Of a stretch of 64,000 nt of DNA, positions 1-8,501 are shown piece by piece. A model generated the notes under the pieces. The model saw nothing but the letters and a program-made list of their open reading frames with translations. It had not been told where the DNA came from and did not search any database. This DNA comes from Hirschia sp964352025 (GTDB lineage Bacteria; Pseudomonadota; Alphaproteobacteria; Caulobacterales; Hyphomonadaceae). Each line of letters starts with the position of its first letter. Within the stretch, counting starts at the first letter, position 1. Both the position numbers and the translations under genes were made by a program. Location of the stretch: NCBI GenBank assembly GCA_964352025.1, contig CAYGPZ010000001.1, forward strand, positions 372,001 to 436,000, written 5' to 3'.

Positions 1-870
1 GTTCTGCCCATACCTACGTCTGATAACTCACAGGATGAAGTTATTGATATAGATGTAGAAACTGATGAGGATATTGATTCTGAGCCGACATTAGATGAAT
101 CAGATAATGACGATTCCGCGCCAGATACCGAACCTGAGGTTCCACCTTCCGAACCCGAACCAACATCTCCCCCCGAACCCGAGCCTGAGCCAGTTGAGCC
201 AACTTTCAATTACTTCCCACCAGGTGATTTAGAACCCCGCAGTGGACAAGGCGCGACAGACCCAACTGTCTATGTGCCTGATATGGTGTTTCCTATTAAG
301 AATGCTCCTGCATTCCCACAGTCTCAAGTTTATAGATTTGGCGGCGGTATCGGGGGTGGAGATCAATGCGATCCGCGTAACTTTGCTGCCGCTTGGCGAG
401 ATAATTATTGTGAGAGCCGTACGCGCAAAACCACATCTCCCTATTGTCCTTCACAAGGGGTCCATGTCGGACAAGATATTCGTGTTGGAACTCCTGAAGG
501 GTGTAATGCAGAACGCCGTTTATCTTCTGAGCAACGCAAGAGGTATGAAGTTGTCGCAGCAGAAGACGGCTATATTTCCAATATTGGGAGATACACAGTA
601 AATGTGCGGGCAGGTGGCCGTATTTATCGCTACATGCATATGAATATGCGCGCTTTGCAGGTTGCTCTAGGGCAGGAGGTTGAGGCGGGTGACACGCTGG
701 GTTATGTCTCAAATGATTTTGGTGGAACGCCTACGACATTGCACCTTCACTTTGAAATCAAGCACAATACTGCTGAGCACGGCTGGACATGGGCTCCGCC
801 TTTTACATCCTTGGTAAAAGCGTATGAACGTAGAGAAAATGCACCGGGTCAAATGGTGATAGCTGAGTAA
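1..870 (+). CDS. M23 family metallopeptidase (LytM domain), 5' truncated
   Basis: The reading frame is open from the first base of the window, so the N-terminus lies outside. The first ~80 visible residues are an acidic, Pro/Glu-rich low-complexity linker with many E-P repeats, typical of a flexible periplasmic spacer. The C-terminal ~190 residues carry an M23/LytM-like fold: HVGQD supplies the H-x3-D zinc pair and LHLHFEIK supplies the terminal H-x-H motif. Family members hydrolyse peptidoglycan cross-bridges or act as inactive activators; here all recognisable zinc ligands are present, so activity is plausible. A Cys-rich stretch before the HxxxD motif could form disulfides, consistent with export. 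The signal peptide cannot be seen. It is transcribed in the same direction as gpmA but separated by about 215 bp. Confidence 0.8.
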   Translation, partial: VLPIPTSDNSQDEVIDIDVETDEDIDSEPTLDESDNDDSAPDTEPEVPPSEPEPTSPPEPEPEPVEPTFNYFPPGDLEPRSGQGATDPTVYVPDMVFPIKNAPAFPQSQVYRFGGGIGGGDQCDPRNFAAAWRDNYCESRTRKTTSPYCPSQGVHVGQDIRVGTPEGCNAERRLSSEQRKRYEVVAAEDGYISNIGRYTVNVRAGGRIYRYMHMNMRALQVALGQEVEAGDTLGYVSNDFGGTPTTLHLHFEIKHNTAEHGWTWAPPFTSLVKAYERRENAPGQMVIAE

Positions 871-1086
871 AGGTCTATCCCCTTGCAATTAGATGACTTG
901 GATGGCCAGGTCTATTTGGATGAATAGCTTTAATTAAAGGTCTAATTAGGTAAGATCTTGCAATGATGACTTGCAGCTTCAGGTCTTGCTGCTAAACCAT
1001 TTCGCAATCACTCAACTGATAAAAATTATTGAAAAAATGGCGATACGCTAAGTATTGCTTTTACAGGACTTAAGAGGGGCCGGCAC

Positions 1087-1797
1087 ATGGCAAAATTAGT
1101 ATTAATTCGTCACGGACAAAGTGAATGGAATTTGCAAAACCGTTTCACAGGTTGGTGGGATGTAGACTTGACCGATAAAGGTGTTGCTGAAGCAAAGAAA
1201 TCGGGTCAAATGCTTGCTGCATCAGGTGTGTCATTTGATCAGGCTTTTGTATCAGTTCAGAAACGTGCCATCCGGACTTTGTGGCTTTCGCTTGAGCAGA
1301 TGGAACGTACGTGGTTGCCCGTGACAAAAGATTGGCACCTGAATGAGCGTCACTATGGTGGGTTAACTGGCTTGGATAAAGCCGAGACCGCTGCAAAGCA
1401 TGGTGACGAGCAAGTGAAAATTTGGCGTCGTTCATATGATGTGCCGCCGCCAGAAATGGAAAAGGGTGCTGAATTCGATCCGGGCAATGACGTGCGTTAT
1501 GAGGGCATTGATGTCCCTATGACAGAGAGTTTAAAGCTCACTCTCGAGCGTGTTATGCCTTACTTCAATGCTGAAATTGCACCACTTCTGAAGTCAGATA
1601 AGAATATTTTGATTGCAGCTCATGGAAATTCCTTACGTGCGATTGTGAAAGACCTATTCAACGTCGCTGATGATGTGATTACAGGTGTTGAAATTCCGAC
1701 AGGTAATCCTTTGATGATTGATCTGGACGCTGATTTAAACGTGAAATCAGCAAGCTATATGGATGCTGACCGCGCAACAGAAATTCCAACGGTTTAG
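1087..1797 (+). CDS. gpmA: 2,3-bisphosphoglycerate-dependent phosphoglycerate mutase
   Basis: Glycolytic/gluconeogenic enzyme interconverting 3- and 2-phosphoglycerate in the cytosol. The 236-residue product starts with LVLIRHGQSEWN, in which His9 is the phosphohistidine nucleophile, followed by the FTGWWDVDL loop and RHYGGL motif of the dPGM branch; AAHGNSLRA places the second catalytic histidine at residue 179. Length is near that of alphaproteobacterial dPGMs and slightly shorter than the E. coli enzyme (about 250). AAGAGGGG lies about 8 nt before the ATG. A strong intrinsic terminator follows the stop codon, so the gene is probably monocistronic. Assignment is clear. Confidence 0.97.
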   Translation: MAKLVLIRHGQSEWNLQNRFTGWWDVDLTDKGVAEAKKSGQMLAASGVSFDQAFVSVQKRAIRTLWLSLEQMERTWLPVTKDWHLNERHYGGLTGLDKAETAAKHGDEQVKIWRRSYDVPPPEMEKGAEFDPGNDVRYEGIDVPMTESLKLTLERVMPYFNAEIAPLLKSDKNILIAAHGNSLRAIVKDLFNVADDVITGVEIPTGNPLMIDLDADLNVKSASYMDADRATEIPTV

Positions 1798-1820
1798 AAT
1801 TAATATCCAAATTTGTAGAT

Positions 1821-1852
1821 AAAAAGGGCGGTCATTTGATCGCCCTTTTTTG
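1821..1852 (+). terminator. Intrinsic terminator of gpmA
   Basis: A 10-bp perfect stem (AAAAAGGGCG / CGCCCTTTTT) with a 10-nt loop is followed by a T-run, 24 nt after the gpmA stop codon. Confidence 0.9.
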
Positions 1853-1947
1853 TGTTTGTGCTCTCGCTGACCTTGTCAGGAAGGTTTTTGTAGCCTTATG
1901 TTCTCTTAACATGAAAAGATATATCATTTAATATTGAGGGACATGAG

Positions 1948-2304
1948 ATGAGCAACGAAGTCAAAGATTATAAATCCATAACATCCAGTATCAAAAACGG
2001 TATGAAAGAAATGCGGGCGCGGCAGCCGGACGTGATGAAAGGCTTTTCTGCCATGGCTGGGGCGGCCACGAAGGATGGAGCGCTGGATCACAAGACCAAA
2101 GAATTGATTGCGTTGGCGATTGGAGTAGCCAAACAATGTGATGGATGCATTGGCTTTCACACAAAAGCACTTATTGATGCGGGGGTTACCGAAGAAGAAT
2201 TTGCTGAAACTCTTGGTTTAGCTGTATATATGGGCGGTGGACCTGCGCTTATGTACGCAAGTGATGCATGGAATGCATATGAGCAATTTAAACAGGTAGA
2301 TTAG
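1948..2304 (+). CDS. AhpD/carboxymuconolactone decarboxylase-like protein
   Basis: A 118-residue single-domain protein of the CMD/AhpD-like family. The conserved helix carries CDGC at residues 64-67 followed by His71, the redox C-x2-C plus histidine arrangement seen in AhpD-like alkylhydroperoxidases, so a peroxidase/thiol role is more likely than lactone decarboxylation. GAMAGAATKDGALDHKTKELIALAIGV-type spacing before the motif is typical of the family. No ahpC is adjacent, so the partner is unknown. GAGGGA sits a few bases before the ATG. The following gene begins 30 bp later on the same strand and may be co-transcribed. Confidence 0.85.
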   Translation: MSNEVKDYKSITSSIKNGMKEMRARQPDVMKGFSAMAGAATKDGALDHKTKELIALAIGVAKQCDGCIGFHTKALIDAGVTEEEFAETLGLAVYMGGGPALMYASDAWNAYEQFKQVD

Positions 2305-2334
2305 CTACTTAGGTTTATTTCAAAGAGGTGAATT

Positions 2335-2982
2335 TTGTCCGGTTTCTCATTAAAACAAGCTGATGAGATGTATATGCAACGGGCGATTGATCTCGCAGCT
2401 GCGCAGCTGGGCCAAACGGCTCCCAACCCAGCTGTCGGATGCGTCATCGTATTAGACAATGAAATTATCGCTGAAGCCGCTACAGGTGTTGGCGGGCATC
2501 CTCATGCTGAAGAAAAGGCTTTAGCGGACTTAGTCGAGCGGAATCTGTCTGGAGCGACTGCTTATGTAACTCTGGAGCCATGCAATGCAAGGAGTAGCGG
2601 CGCTCATGGTTGTTCAGATCGATTGATATCAAGCGGTATTGGTCGCGTCGTTGTCGCGCAAAAGGATCCCCATCCAACTGCTAGAAATGGTATTGAAAAA
2701 CTACGCACGGCTGGTGTGCAAGTCGATCTCGGTGTTCTCGAAAATAAGGCAGCTAGGCTGACAGCTGGATTTTTCCATTTATTGGAAAAAGGGTATCCGC
2801 TCGTCATAGTTGGTGAAGACAATTCGAATTCAGATGCTGATTTCGAGCTACAAAATGATGAGCGTATTGAAGATGCACTATTGCGGCTTGGGCGATTAGG
2901 CATCACCCGCATTCATTTGCATTCTAAAGATCAGCTAGTTGAAGAGCTTGTTCGCCGAGAAATTAAATTGGTGCGGGAGTAG
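2335..2982 (+). CDS. RibD-like cytidine deaminase-fold protein, TTG start
   Basis: The 215-residue protein matches the deaminase half of RibD: TAPNPAVGCVIV, then HAEEKAL (zinc His57 and catalytic Glu59), VTLEPC (Cys83) and GAHGC (Cys93). The spacing between the two zinc cysteines is long as in RibD, not the C-x2-C of cytidine deaminases. The reductase domain of bifunctional RibD is absent; the last ~60 residues resemble nothing I recognise. In riboflavin synthesis the family deaminates the pyrimidine ring of an early intermediate, but without the reductase and without rib neighbours that role is uncertain. AGAGGTG lies 4 nt before the TTG codon, which supports this start over the ATG 33 bp downstream. 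Confidence 0.75.
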   Translation: MSGFSLKQADEMYMQRAIDLAAAQLGQTAPNPAVGCVIVLDNEIIAEAATGVGGHPHAEEKALADLVERNLSGATAYVTLEPCNARSSGAHGCSDRLISSGIGRVVVAQKDPHPTARNGIEKLRTAGVQVDLGVLENKAARLTAGFFHLLEKGYPLVIVGEDNSNSDADFELQNDERIEDALLRLGRLGITRIHLHSKDQLVEELVRREIKLVRE

Positions 2983-2992
2983 TAGCAGGATA

Positions 2993-3973
2993 TTATCCAG
3001 TTAGGAATTTTCCTGTATTCACCCGTTCCCAATCTAGTTCGGGCTTGTGTTGTTTGATGAAGTCTGTGAATTCGTCAGCAAGTGTAATCACATCTGTTTT
3101 CAATTTACCGCGATAGCGACTTCCAAATGAATGTAAGCTGTTGATTGATTTGCGAGGCAGCTCTCTATTCATCGATACGCGGGCGCCAATTGGTGAAGAG
3201 AAAGTGCGTTCTGGCCAGTCCTGCTTTAGTCCTTCGAGCGCTTTCTGGTGGCTCTTTGATGTTTGAATAAATCGCGTACAGACCACAAACTGGCGTTCAT
3301 CAAAAGTTGCGCCGCCTGATTTAGCAAGCCAAGGAGTTTGATCTGTGTGGGTCATCCAAGTTGAAAACTGGCGAAGCCCCCATATAGACAATGTTTCAGC
3401 AAGTGTTGGTGTGACGTAAAAGTCCGCCATCTTCAAAGCTGCGCGGCAAAGCGTGGAAACATGTGGTGGGCAGTCAATTATAACGATGTCGGCTTGATTG
3501 CGTTCGAAGATAGTTGCTTTTTCAAGACGCTCAATTAGTGCGTCTCCAATCTCAAACCAATCTTTACCTGGACTGCGTTCTAAGTGGGGTTCTAGAAAGC
3601 GCATGGATGGATCAGCCGCAAGCAAGGAAATCCAGCCCTGTTCTTTATTCTTGTTCTTTTTGCGAACTAACTCGTCGATAACTGTTGCATTCCATTGTTC
3701 AACAACGATCCGCAAATCATCAACGCTCTTATTTAGCTCTGGAACAAATGTATCAAGGATGGCTGCTACACCGCGCTCTTGATTGCGCTCGCGCGTTACG
3801 CCTTCACTCGTTAGCAGAAGTTCAGTGAGGTTAGCCTGCGCATCAAAATCATAGACGAGGACGTTGAGGCCATATTGATAGGCTAGGCCTTCGGCCAACA
3901 TGAGAGAGGTCGTGGATTTTCCAACACCACCCTTTAGATTTGTGACTGCGATAACCGGCGCTTTGGAAGTCAT
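2993..3973 (-). CDS. ParA-family ATPase (orphan)
   Basis: A 326-residue ParA/MinD-type P-loop ATPase. The deviant Walker A KGGVGKST lies at residues 14-21, with the two lysines (14 and 19) that define the family; VLVYDFDAQANLTELL is the A' motif and VIIDCPPH the Walker B strand. Such ATPases move or position plasmids, chromosomes, chemoreceptor arrays or flagella by nucleotide-dependent DNA or membrane binding. The C-terminal ~100 residues, including VCTRFIQTSKSHQKAL, extend beyond a minimal ParA. No parB-like gene or parS cluster is adjacent, so it is not a standard parAB pair. Two inverted repeats in its 5' leader could be an autoregulatory operator. The cargo is unknown. Confidence 0.85.
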   Translation of the reverse strand: MTSKAPVIAVTNLKGGVGKSTTSLMLAEGLAYQYGLNVLVYDFDAQANLTELLLTSEGVTRERNQERGVAAILDTFVPELNKSVDDLRIVVEQWNATVIDELVRKKNKNKEQGWISLLAADPSMRFLEPHLERSPGKDWFEIGDALIERLEKATIFERNQADIVIIDCPPHVSTLCRAALKMADFYVTPTLAETLSIWGLRQFSTWMTHTDQTPWLAKSGGATFDERQFVVCTRFIQTSKSHQKALEGLKQDWPERTFSSPIGARVSMNRELPRKSINSLHSFGSRYRGKLKTDVITLADEFTDFIKQHKPELDWERVNTGKFLTG

Positions 3974-3987
3974 TTACACCCTCAAAA

Positions 3988-4040
3988 GCCAGTAACTGGC
4001 ACTCGTAAATCTACTGCATTCCCTATACCCGCATTTACGA
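3988..4040. promoter_or_regulatory. Two inverted repeats upstream of the ParA-like gene
   Basis: GCCAGT-A-ACTGGC (3988-4000) is a perfect 6-1-6 palindrome 15 bp before the start codon. TCGTAAAT (4003-4010) and ATTTACGA (4033-4040) form a second perfect 8-bp dyad with a 22-bp gap. ParA-family proteins often autoregulate, so an operator is a reasonable inference, but no regulator binding is shown. The rest of the 198-bp gap to pheT holds no gene. Confidence 0.4.
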
Positions 4041-4170
4041 TAAACTCAGGCGGGCATTTATTGCAAACACTTGCATGTAATTATTTAGAAAATTTGATTG
4101 AGATAGAGCAAATTTGTCTAAATACGACTCTCCCAAAATTACATGACCAATTTATTAGCGCCTGTTTAGG

Positions 4171-6582
4171 TTAGCTACGTAATTCAGCTTTTGTTGTTTT
4201 TGATACGGCATCGACAATCGATTTAGATATTTTCTCAATATCTGCGTCTTTTAGCTGCGTTTCGCGTGGTTGCAATGTGACTTCAATAGCAACAGATTTC
4301 TTACCATCCGGCATACCTTCGCCTTCATAGACGTCGAACACACGGCTAGCGGTTATGAGTTTTTTATCAGCGTTTCCGGCGGCTTTAGAAATATCACCGG
4401 CCAGCACTGTTGAATCTGCAAGGAATGCAAAGTCACGGCGGATCGGAGTTAAATCTGCTTTTTCAAGGCGTTGCTTTGTTTTTCCGCCTTTTGATTTAAC
4501 CTGTGGGAGCGCTTCTAGGTAAATTTCAAATCCGACCAATGGGCCTTCAATGTCCAGCTTTTTAAGGACAGCTGGGTGAAGTTGACCAAAAGTTCCAATC
4601 ACATTCTTAGGACCGAGTCGAATACTGGCTGCACGACCTGGGTGCCAGTGATCACCCACAGGCTCGCCGATTTGGAAGCGTTCACCTGGTTGATCCAATG
4701 CTGTTAACACAGCAAATAGGTCAGCCTTTGCTGCAAAAGAGTCATATGCCGTTTCTGTTCCTGACCAATGGCGCGCAGGTCGAGGTTTAACAAGAGCAGT
4801 TATAGCTGTGCGTTGATCTTTGGGACCATCACCTAGATAAACTGGTCCAACTTCGAAGAGGCGAACTTCTTCAGCGCCATGATCCACATTGCGTTGAATT
4901 GCTTGGGCTAAATTGGCAAGAGCAGTTGGACGCATATAGTTCAGGTCGTTAGCAATTGGATTATCAACTACCAAGGCTTCATTGTCGCCGCCGCCAAATG
5001 ATTTGGCAGTTTCGCGGTCCATAAAGCTCCAGCTAACACCTTCAAGGAAGCCATGTGAGGCAAGAACGCGGCGGGAAATACGCACACGGTTTTGAAGTGG
5101 TGTTACCACCTGTTTGGCAGCACCTGCTTCACGCGGGAGGCTGTCTGTTGGGAGGGCATCAAAACCTTCTATGCGGATAAGTTCTTCAACAATATCAGCA
5201 GACTGGAAAACATCGCGGCGGAAACCTGGCACTAGAATTTTCCAAACAGCATCTTCAAGTTTTGCGTTTGCATCTACGCTAAAACCAAGAGTGGCTAGAA
5301 TTTCTTTCATTCTGTCGGCTGTCATGTTCACGCCGGTTAAGCGTTTCATATCAACAGGTTTAAACTCAACAGCTTCTTGTGCTGCTGGAACTGCGCCGCC
5401 GATGACAACTTCGGAAGCTTCACCACCACACGCATCTAGGATAAGCTGTGTGGCAAGATCGAGACCTTCACGGCACGAGTTTGGATCAATTCCGCGCTCA
5501 TTGCGGTAGCGTGCATCTGATGTGATACCGCTTGCACGGCCAGCTCGTGCTGTTCTGAGTGGATCGAAAACCGCTGCTTCAAGGAAGATGTTTACCGTGT
5601 CATCGGAAGAAGCGGTTCCAGCACCGCCCATAATGCCGCCAATACCAACCGGACCGTTAGCATCAGCGATGACACACATATCCTCAGAGAGGTCATACGT
5701 GTTGTCATCTAAGGCTTCGAGTTTTTCACCTGCTTTTGCGAGACGAGCAGAGACATTGCCTTGCAGCTTGTCAGCGTCATATGCGTGGAGCGGACGACAA
5801 CGATCGAAAGATACATAATTTGTGACATCCACGAGCATGTTTTTCGGGTTGATACCGATAGATTTCAAGCGCGCTTGCATCCAGTCTGGAGACGGACCGT
5901 TTTTGACGCCTTTAATCACGCGACCCATGAAAACTGGGCAGGCATCTGTGTCTTCAGACGTGACTTCAATCGGGCAGGGGAATGTGCCTTTGACTTCTGG
6001 AATGTCCGGAATGTTCACTTCACCAAGACCAGCGGCGGCCAAGTCGCGCGCAATTCCTGTAATTCCTAACCAGTCGGGACGGTTTGGTGTGACTTCAAAA
6101 TCAATGACAGCATCATCAAGGCCGAGCACTTGTGCGATAGGGGCACCAACTTCAACTTCGTCAGCTAGTTCCATAATGCCATCGCTGTCAGAACCAACTT
6201 CAAGTTCTGTGGCAGAACACATCATGCCCGAGCTTTCAACGCCGCGAAGTTTGCGTGGCTTTTTATCCAGTGCGAAATCCAGACCCGGAATATAGGCACC
6301 CAAAGGCGCATAAACAGCTGTCATACCAGTACGCGCATTAGGCGCACCACACACAATCTGTTTCGTGCCGTCTTTTGTTTCAACGGTACATACGCGCAGT
6401 TTGTCTGCGTCAGGGTGTTGTTCCGCTTTGACGACTTTTGCGGCAGTAAAGGCCTTTAGTTTCTCGGCAGGGTTTTCAACTTCTTCTACTTCCAGACCTG
6501 CAAGGATCATGGCGTCGATAATGCCATCAAGATCTGCGTCTGTTTTAAGATAGTCTTTAAGCCAAGAGACTGAGAATTTCAT
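4171..6582 (-). CDS. pheT: Phenylalanine--tRNA ligase beta subunit
   Basis: The 803-residue large subunit of the alpha2-beta2 phenylalanyl-tRNA synthetase, which charges tRNA-Phe in the cytosol. Domains in order: N-terminal B1 region starting MKFSVSWLKDYL, EMAP-like tRNA-binding OB fold (~40-150, with CGAPNARTG), B3/B4 editing module (~210-370), B5 DNA-binding-like domain (~400-475), catalytic-like core with LFEVGPVYLG, and the C-terminal FDX-ACB anticodon-binding domain (~705-803). Length is normal for bacteria. pheS lies upstream on the same strand, but an unrelated 186-residue gene is inserted between them, which is unusual. Confidence 0.98.
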   Translation of the reverse strand: MKFSVSWLKDYLKTDADLDGIIDAMILAGLEVEEVENPAEKLKAFTAAKVVKAEQHPDADKLRVCTVETKDGTKQIVCGAPNARTGMTAVYAPLGAYIPGLDFALDKKPRKLRGVESSGMMCSATELEVGSDSDGIMELADEVEVGAPIAQVLGLDDAVIDFEVTPNRPDWLGITGIARDLAAAGLGEVNIPDIPEVKGTFPCPIEVTSEDTDACPVFMGRVIKGVKNGPSPDWMQARLKSIGINPKNMLVDVTNYVSFDRCRPLHAYDADKLQGNVSARLAKAGEKLEALDDNTYDLSEDMCVIADANGPVGIGGIMGGAGTASSDDTVNIFLEAAVFDPLRTARAGRASGITSDARYRNERGIDPNSCREGLDLATQLILDACGGEASEVVIGGAVPAAQEAVEFKPVDMKRLTGVNMTADRMKEILATLGFSVDANAKLEDAVWKILVPGFRRDVFQSADIVEELIRIEGFDALPTDSLPREAGAAKQVVTPLQNRVRISRRVLASHGFLEGVSWSFMDRETAKSFGGGDNEALVVDNPIANDLNYMRPTALANLAQAIQRNVDHGAEEVRLFEVGPVYLGDGPKDQRTAITALVKPRPARHWSGTETAYDSFAAKADLFAVLTALDQPGERFQIGEPVGDHWHPGRAASIRLGPKNVIGTFGQLHPAVLKKLDIEGPLVGFEIYLEALPQVKSKGGKTKQRLEKADLTPIRRDFAFLADSTVLAGDISKAAGNADKKLITASRVFDVYEGEGMPDGKKSVAIEVTLQPRETQLKDADIEKISKSIVDAVSKTTKAELRS

Positions 6583-6635
6583 CGGTTTCGTCTTTTCTAG
6601 GTAGGTAAGTCTTTAGGTGGAGCGGATTAGCAGAT

Positions 6636-7196
6636 TTAGAACAATCCGTCTTCATAAGTTGTACAGGCATCAACGCGTTGAGGGTGAACACGCTGTCCCG
6701 ATTCTGATATCCAGCAACGATCAAGCGTTGAACAATAGCAAACCTCAAGTCGCCAATCATCTGTGCTTGCATAAGCGCTGTTGACGGTCTCTCTTGGAAT
6801 GACCAGAGAGCGCCAAGACAGGGTGAGGGCATCTTTGGCCACACCGGGGGCAATGACGCGACCCGTGAGCTGTTTGAACTGAATGTCTGCGCCGGTTGGC
6901 ACAATGGAGTTTAATTCTTCATAGCCAGTCAAAGGCGTATCGCCCTGATAGAGGCGGGCGGACCGAATAAAAGCAGGACCAACACCGGCGTTTTCAACAT
7001 TCCAGCCAAGCTGGAGGCCGGTGCCGTTTTCATGAGAGTTAAAAGGATCAATCTGGATAGCCGGAAAGACAGATGCGTGTTGTTCAACATGCATTGTCTT
7101 GGCTTGGTCCCAAGCAATGTAGACAGCCGCAGTTGAGGTTACCAACGCACCAACGGCGATGACAACTTCCATAGCTGAGAATGATTCTTTACTCAT
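6636..7196 (-). CDS. Membrane-anchored protein of unknown function between pheS and pheT
   Basis: A 186-residue protein I do not recognise. An N-terminal membrane segment at residues ~9-27 (VVIAVGALVTSTAAVYIAW) is followed by a soluble domain with alternating hydrophobic strands. A C-terminal segment holds several cysteines (CYCSTLDRCW and a later Cys), so a periplasmic, disulfide-bonded domain is possible. It lies in the same direction as pheS and pheT with gaps of 46 and 53 nt, so it is likely part of their transcript. There is no sign of a mobile element around it. Function is unknown; linkage to the synthetase may be positional only. Confidence 0.7.
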   Translation of the reverse strand: MSKESFSAMEVVIAVGALVTSTAAVYIAWDQAKTMHVEQHASVFPAIQIDPFNSHENGTGLQLGWNVENAGVGPAFIRSARLYQGDTPLTGYEELNSIVPTGADIQFKQLTGRVIAPGVAKDALTLSWRSLVIPRETVNSAYASTDDWRLEVCYCSTLDRCWISESGQRVHPQRVDACTTYEDGLF

Positions 7197-7242
7197 GACC
7201 TACATGCCCCCTCAGGCGATGTTGAATGAAGTTAGAAATTGG

Positions 7243-8328
7243 TTAGCTCAAACCACCAGTCAGTGTTGGTAGCAACCAAGGTTTAAACCCATAGTTTGCG
7301 ATCCAGTCAGCGTCTGCTTCAAAATATGGGCGCAGGTCTGGCATTCCGTACTTAAGCATCGCCAAACGGTCGACACCCATACCAAAGGCAAAGCCCTGAT
7401 ATTCATCTGGATCGAGGCCACAATTGCGCAGCACATTTGGGTGCACCATGCCGGACCCAAGAATTTCAAGCCAGCTATCGCCTTGTCCAACTTTGATGCT
7501 GTCACCGGAACGGTCACAACGTACATCCATTTCGGCCGATGGTTCGGTGAATGGGAAGAAGTGCGGACGAAAACGTGTTTCAGCATTATCCACTTCAAAG
7601 AAAGCTGCTAAAAAGTCGGTCAGACATTGTTTGAGGTGACCCATATTGGTTGTCTTGTCGATGACGAGACCTTCCACTTGGTGGAACATGGGTGTGTGTG
7701 TCGCGTCCCAGTCTTTACGATATACGCGGCCCGGAATAATCACGCGGATAGGGGGCTTTTGGGTCATCATCGTGCGGATCTGCACGGGGGATGTATGCGT
7801 GCGCAAGACTTTGCGATTGCCATCGCTATCAGGTGCCATGAAGAATGTATCATGGTCTTCACGCGCAGGGTGACCTTCTGGGAAGTTTAGCGCAGTAAAA
7901 TTGTGGAAGTCATCTTCAATGTCAGGACCTTCAGCTACCGCAAAACCCATATCGCCAAAGATGGCAGCAATTTCTTCAAAGACTTGCATGACAGGGTGAA
8001 GCGCACCAACAGGCGCTGGGCGCGGCGGCAAAGACAGGTCTTGTTTTTCTGTCGCCAATTGCGCGTTGAGGGCTTCTGTCTCAAGGATTTCTTTGCGAAC
8101 GGTGATGGCTTCGTTCAAACGGTTTTTCAAACCATTGAGCGCAGGACCAGCGACTTTTTTCTGCTCGGGAGACATTTTACCAAGCTCGCGCATCATCAAA
8201 GAAACACGGCCTTTTTTACCAAGCTCGGCCACGCGTAAATCTTCTAGCGCGGCTTCATTGGCAGTGGCAGTAATGGCTGTTGAAATTTCAGTTTCAATAG
8301 CGTCGAGATTGTCGAGCGTGGCCGTCAT
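7243..8328 (-). CDS. pheS: Phenylalanine--tRNA ligase alpha subunit
   Basis: The 361-residue catalytic subunit of PheRS. The N-terminal ~100 residues are the coiled-coil tRNA-binding arm. The class II core holds motif 2 (GRVYRKDWDATHTPMFHQVEG region) and motif 3 (GMGVDRLAMLKYG near the C-terminus). HTSPVQIRTM is the usual alpha-subunit signature. It lies about 2.2 kb downstream of rplT on the same strand, separated by a DUF2161 gene and a serine hydrolase gene, whereas rplT-pheS-pheT are contiguous in many bacteria. The next gene is the membrane-anchored orphan and then pheT. Confidence 0.98.
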   Translation of the reverse strand: MTATLDNLDAIETEISTAITATANEAALEDLRVAELGKKGRVSLMMRELGKMSPEQKKVAGPALNGLKNRLNEAITVRKEILETEALNAQLATEKQDLSLPPRPAPVGALHPVMQVFEEIAAIFGDMGFAVAEGPDIEDDFHNFTALNFPEGHPAREDHDTFFMAPDSDGNRKVLRTHTSPVQIRTMMTQKPPIRVIIPGRVYRKDWDATHTPMFHQVEGLVIDKTTNMGHLKQCLTDFLAAFFEVDNAETRFRPHFFPFTEPSAEMDVRCDRSGDSIKVGQGDSWLEILGSGMVHPNVLRNCGLDPDEYQGFAFGMGVDRLAMLKYGMPDLRPYFEADADWIANYGFKPWLLPTLTGGLS

Positions 8329-8501
8329 CGGCGAAGAACCTCATAGTCGGATTAGGATAGGAGATATTTCTCCTAAAAAGTGTTTCGAGTGGATTAGCGG
8401 ATAAATTTCCTGCCGTGAAGCTTAAGCATAAAGAAAATGCTTATACTTGGCGTTCTATGACTTGATGGATGAATAGTTTTAGTGCGCTTGAGGCTCTTTG
8501 A

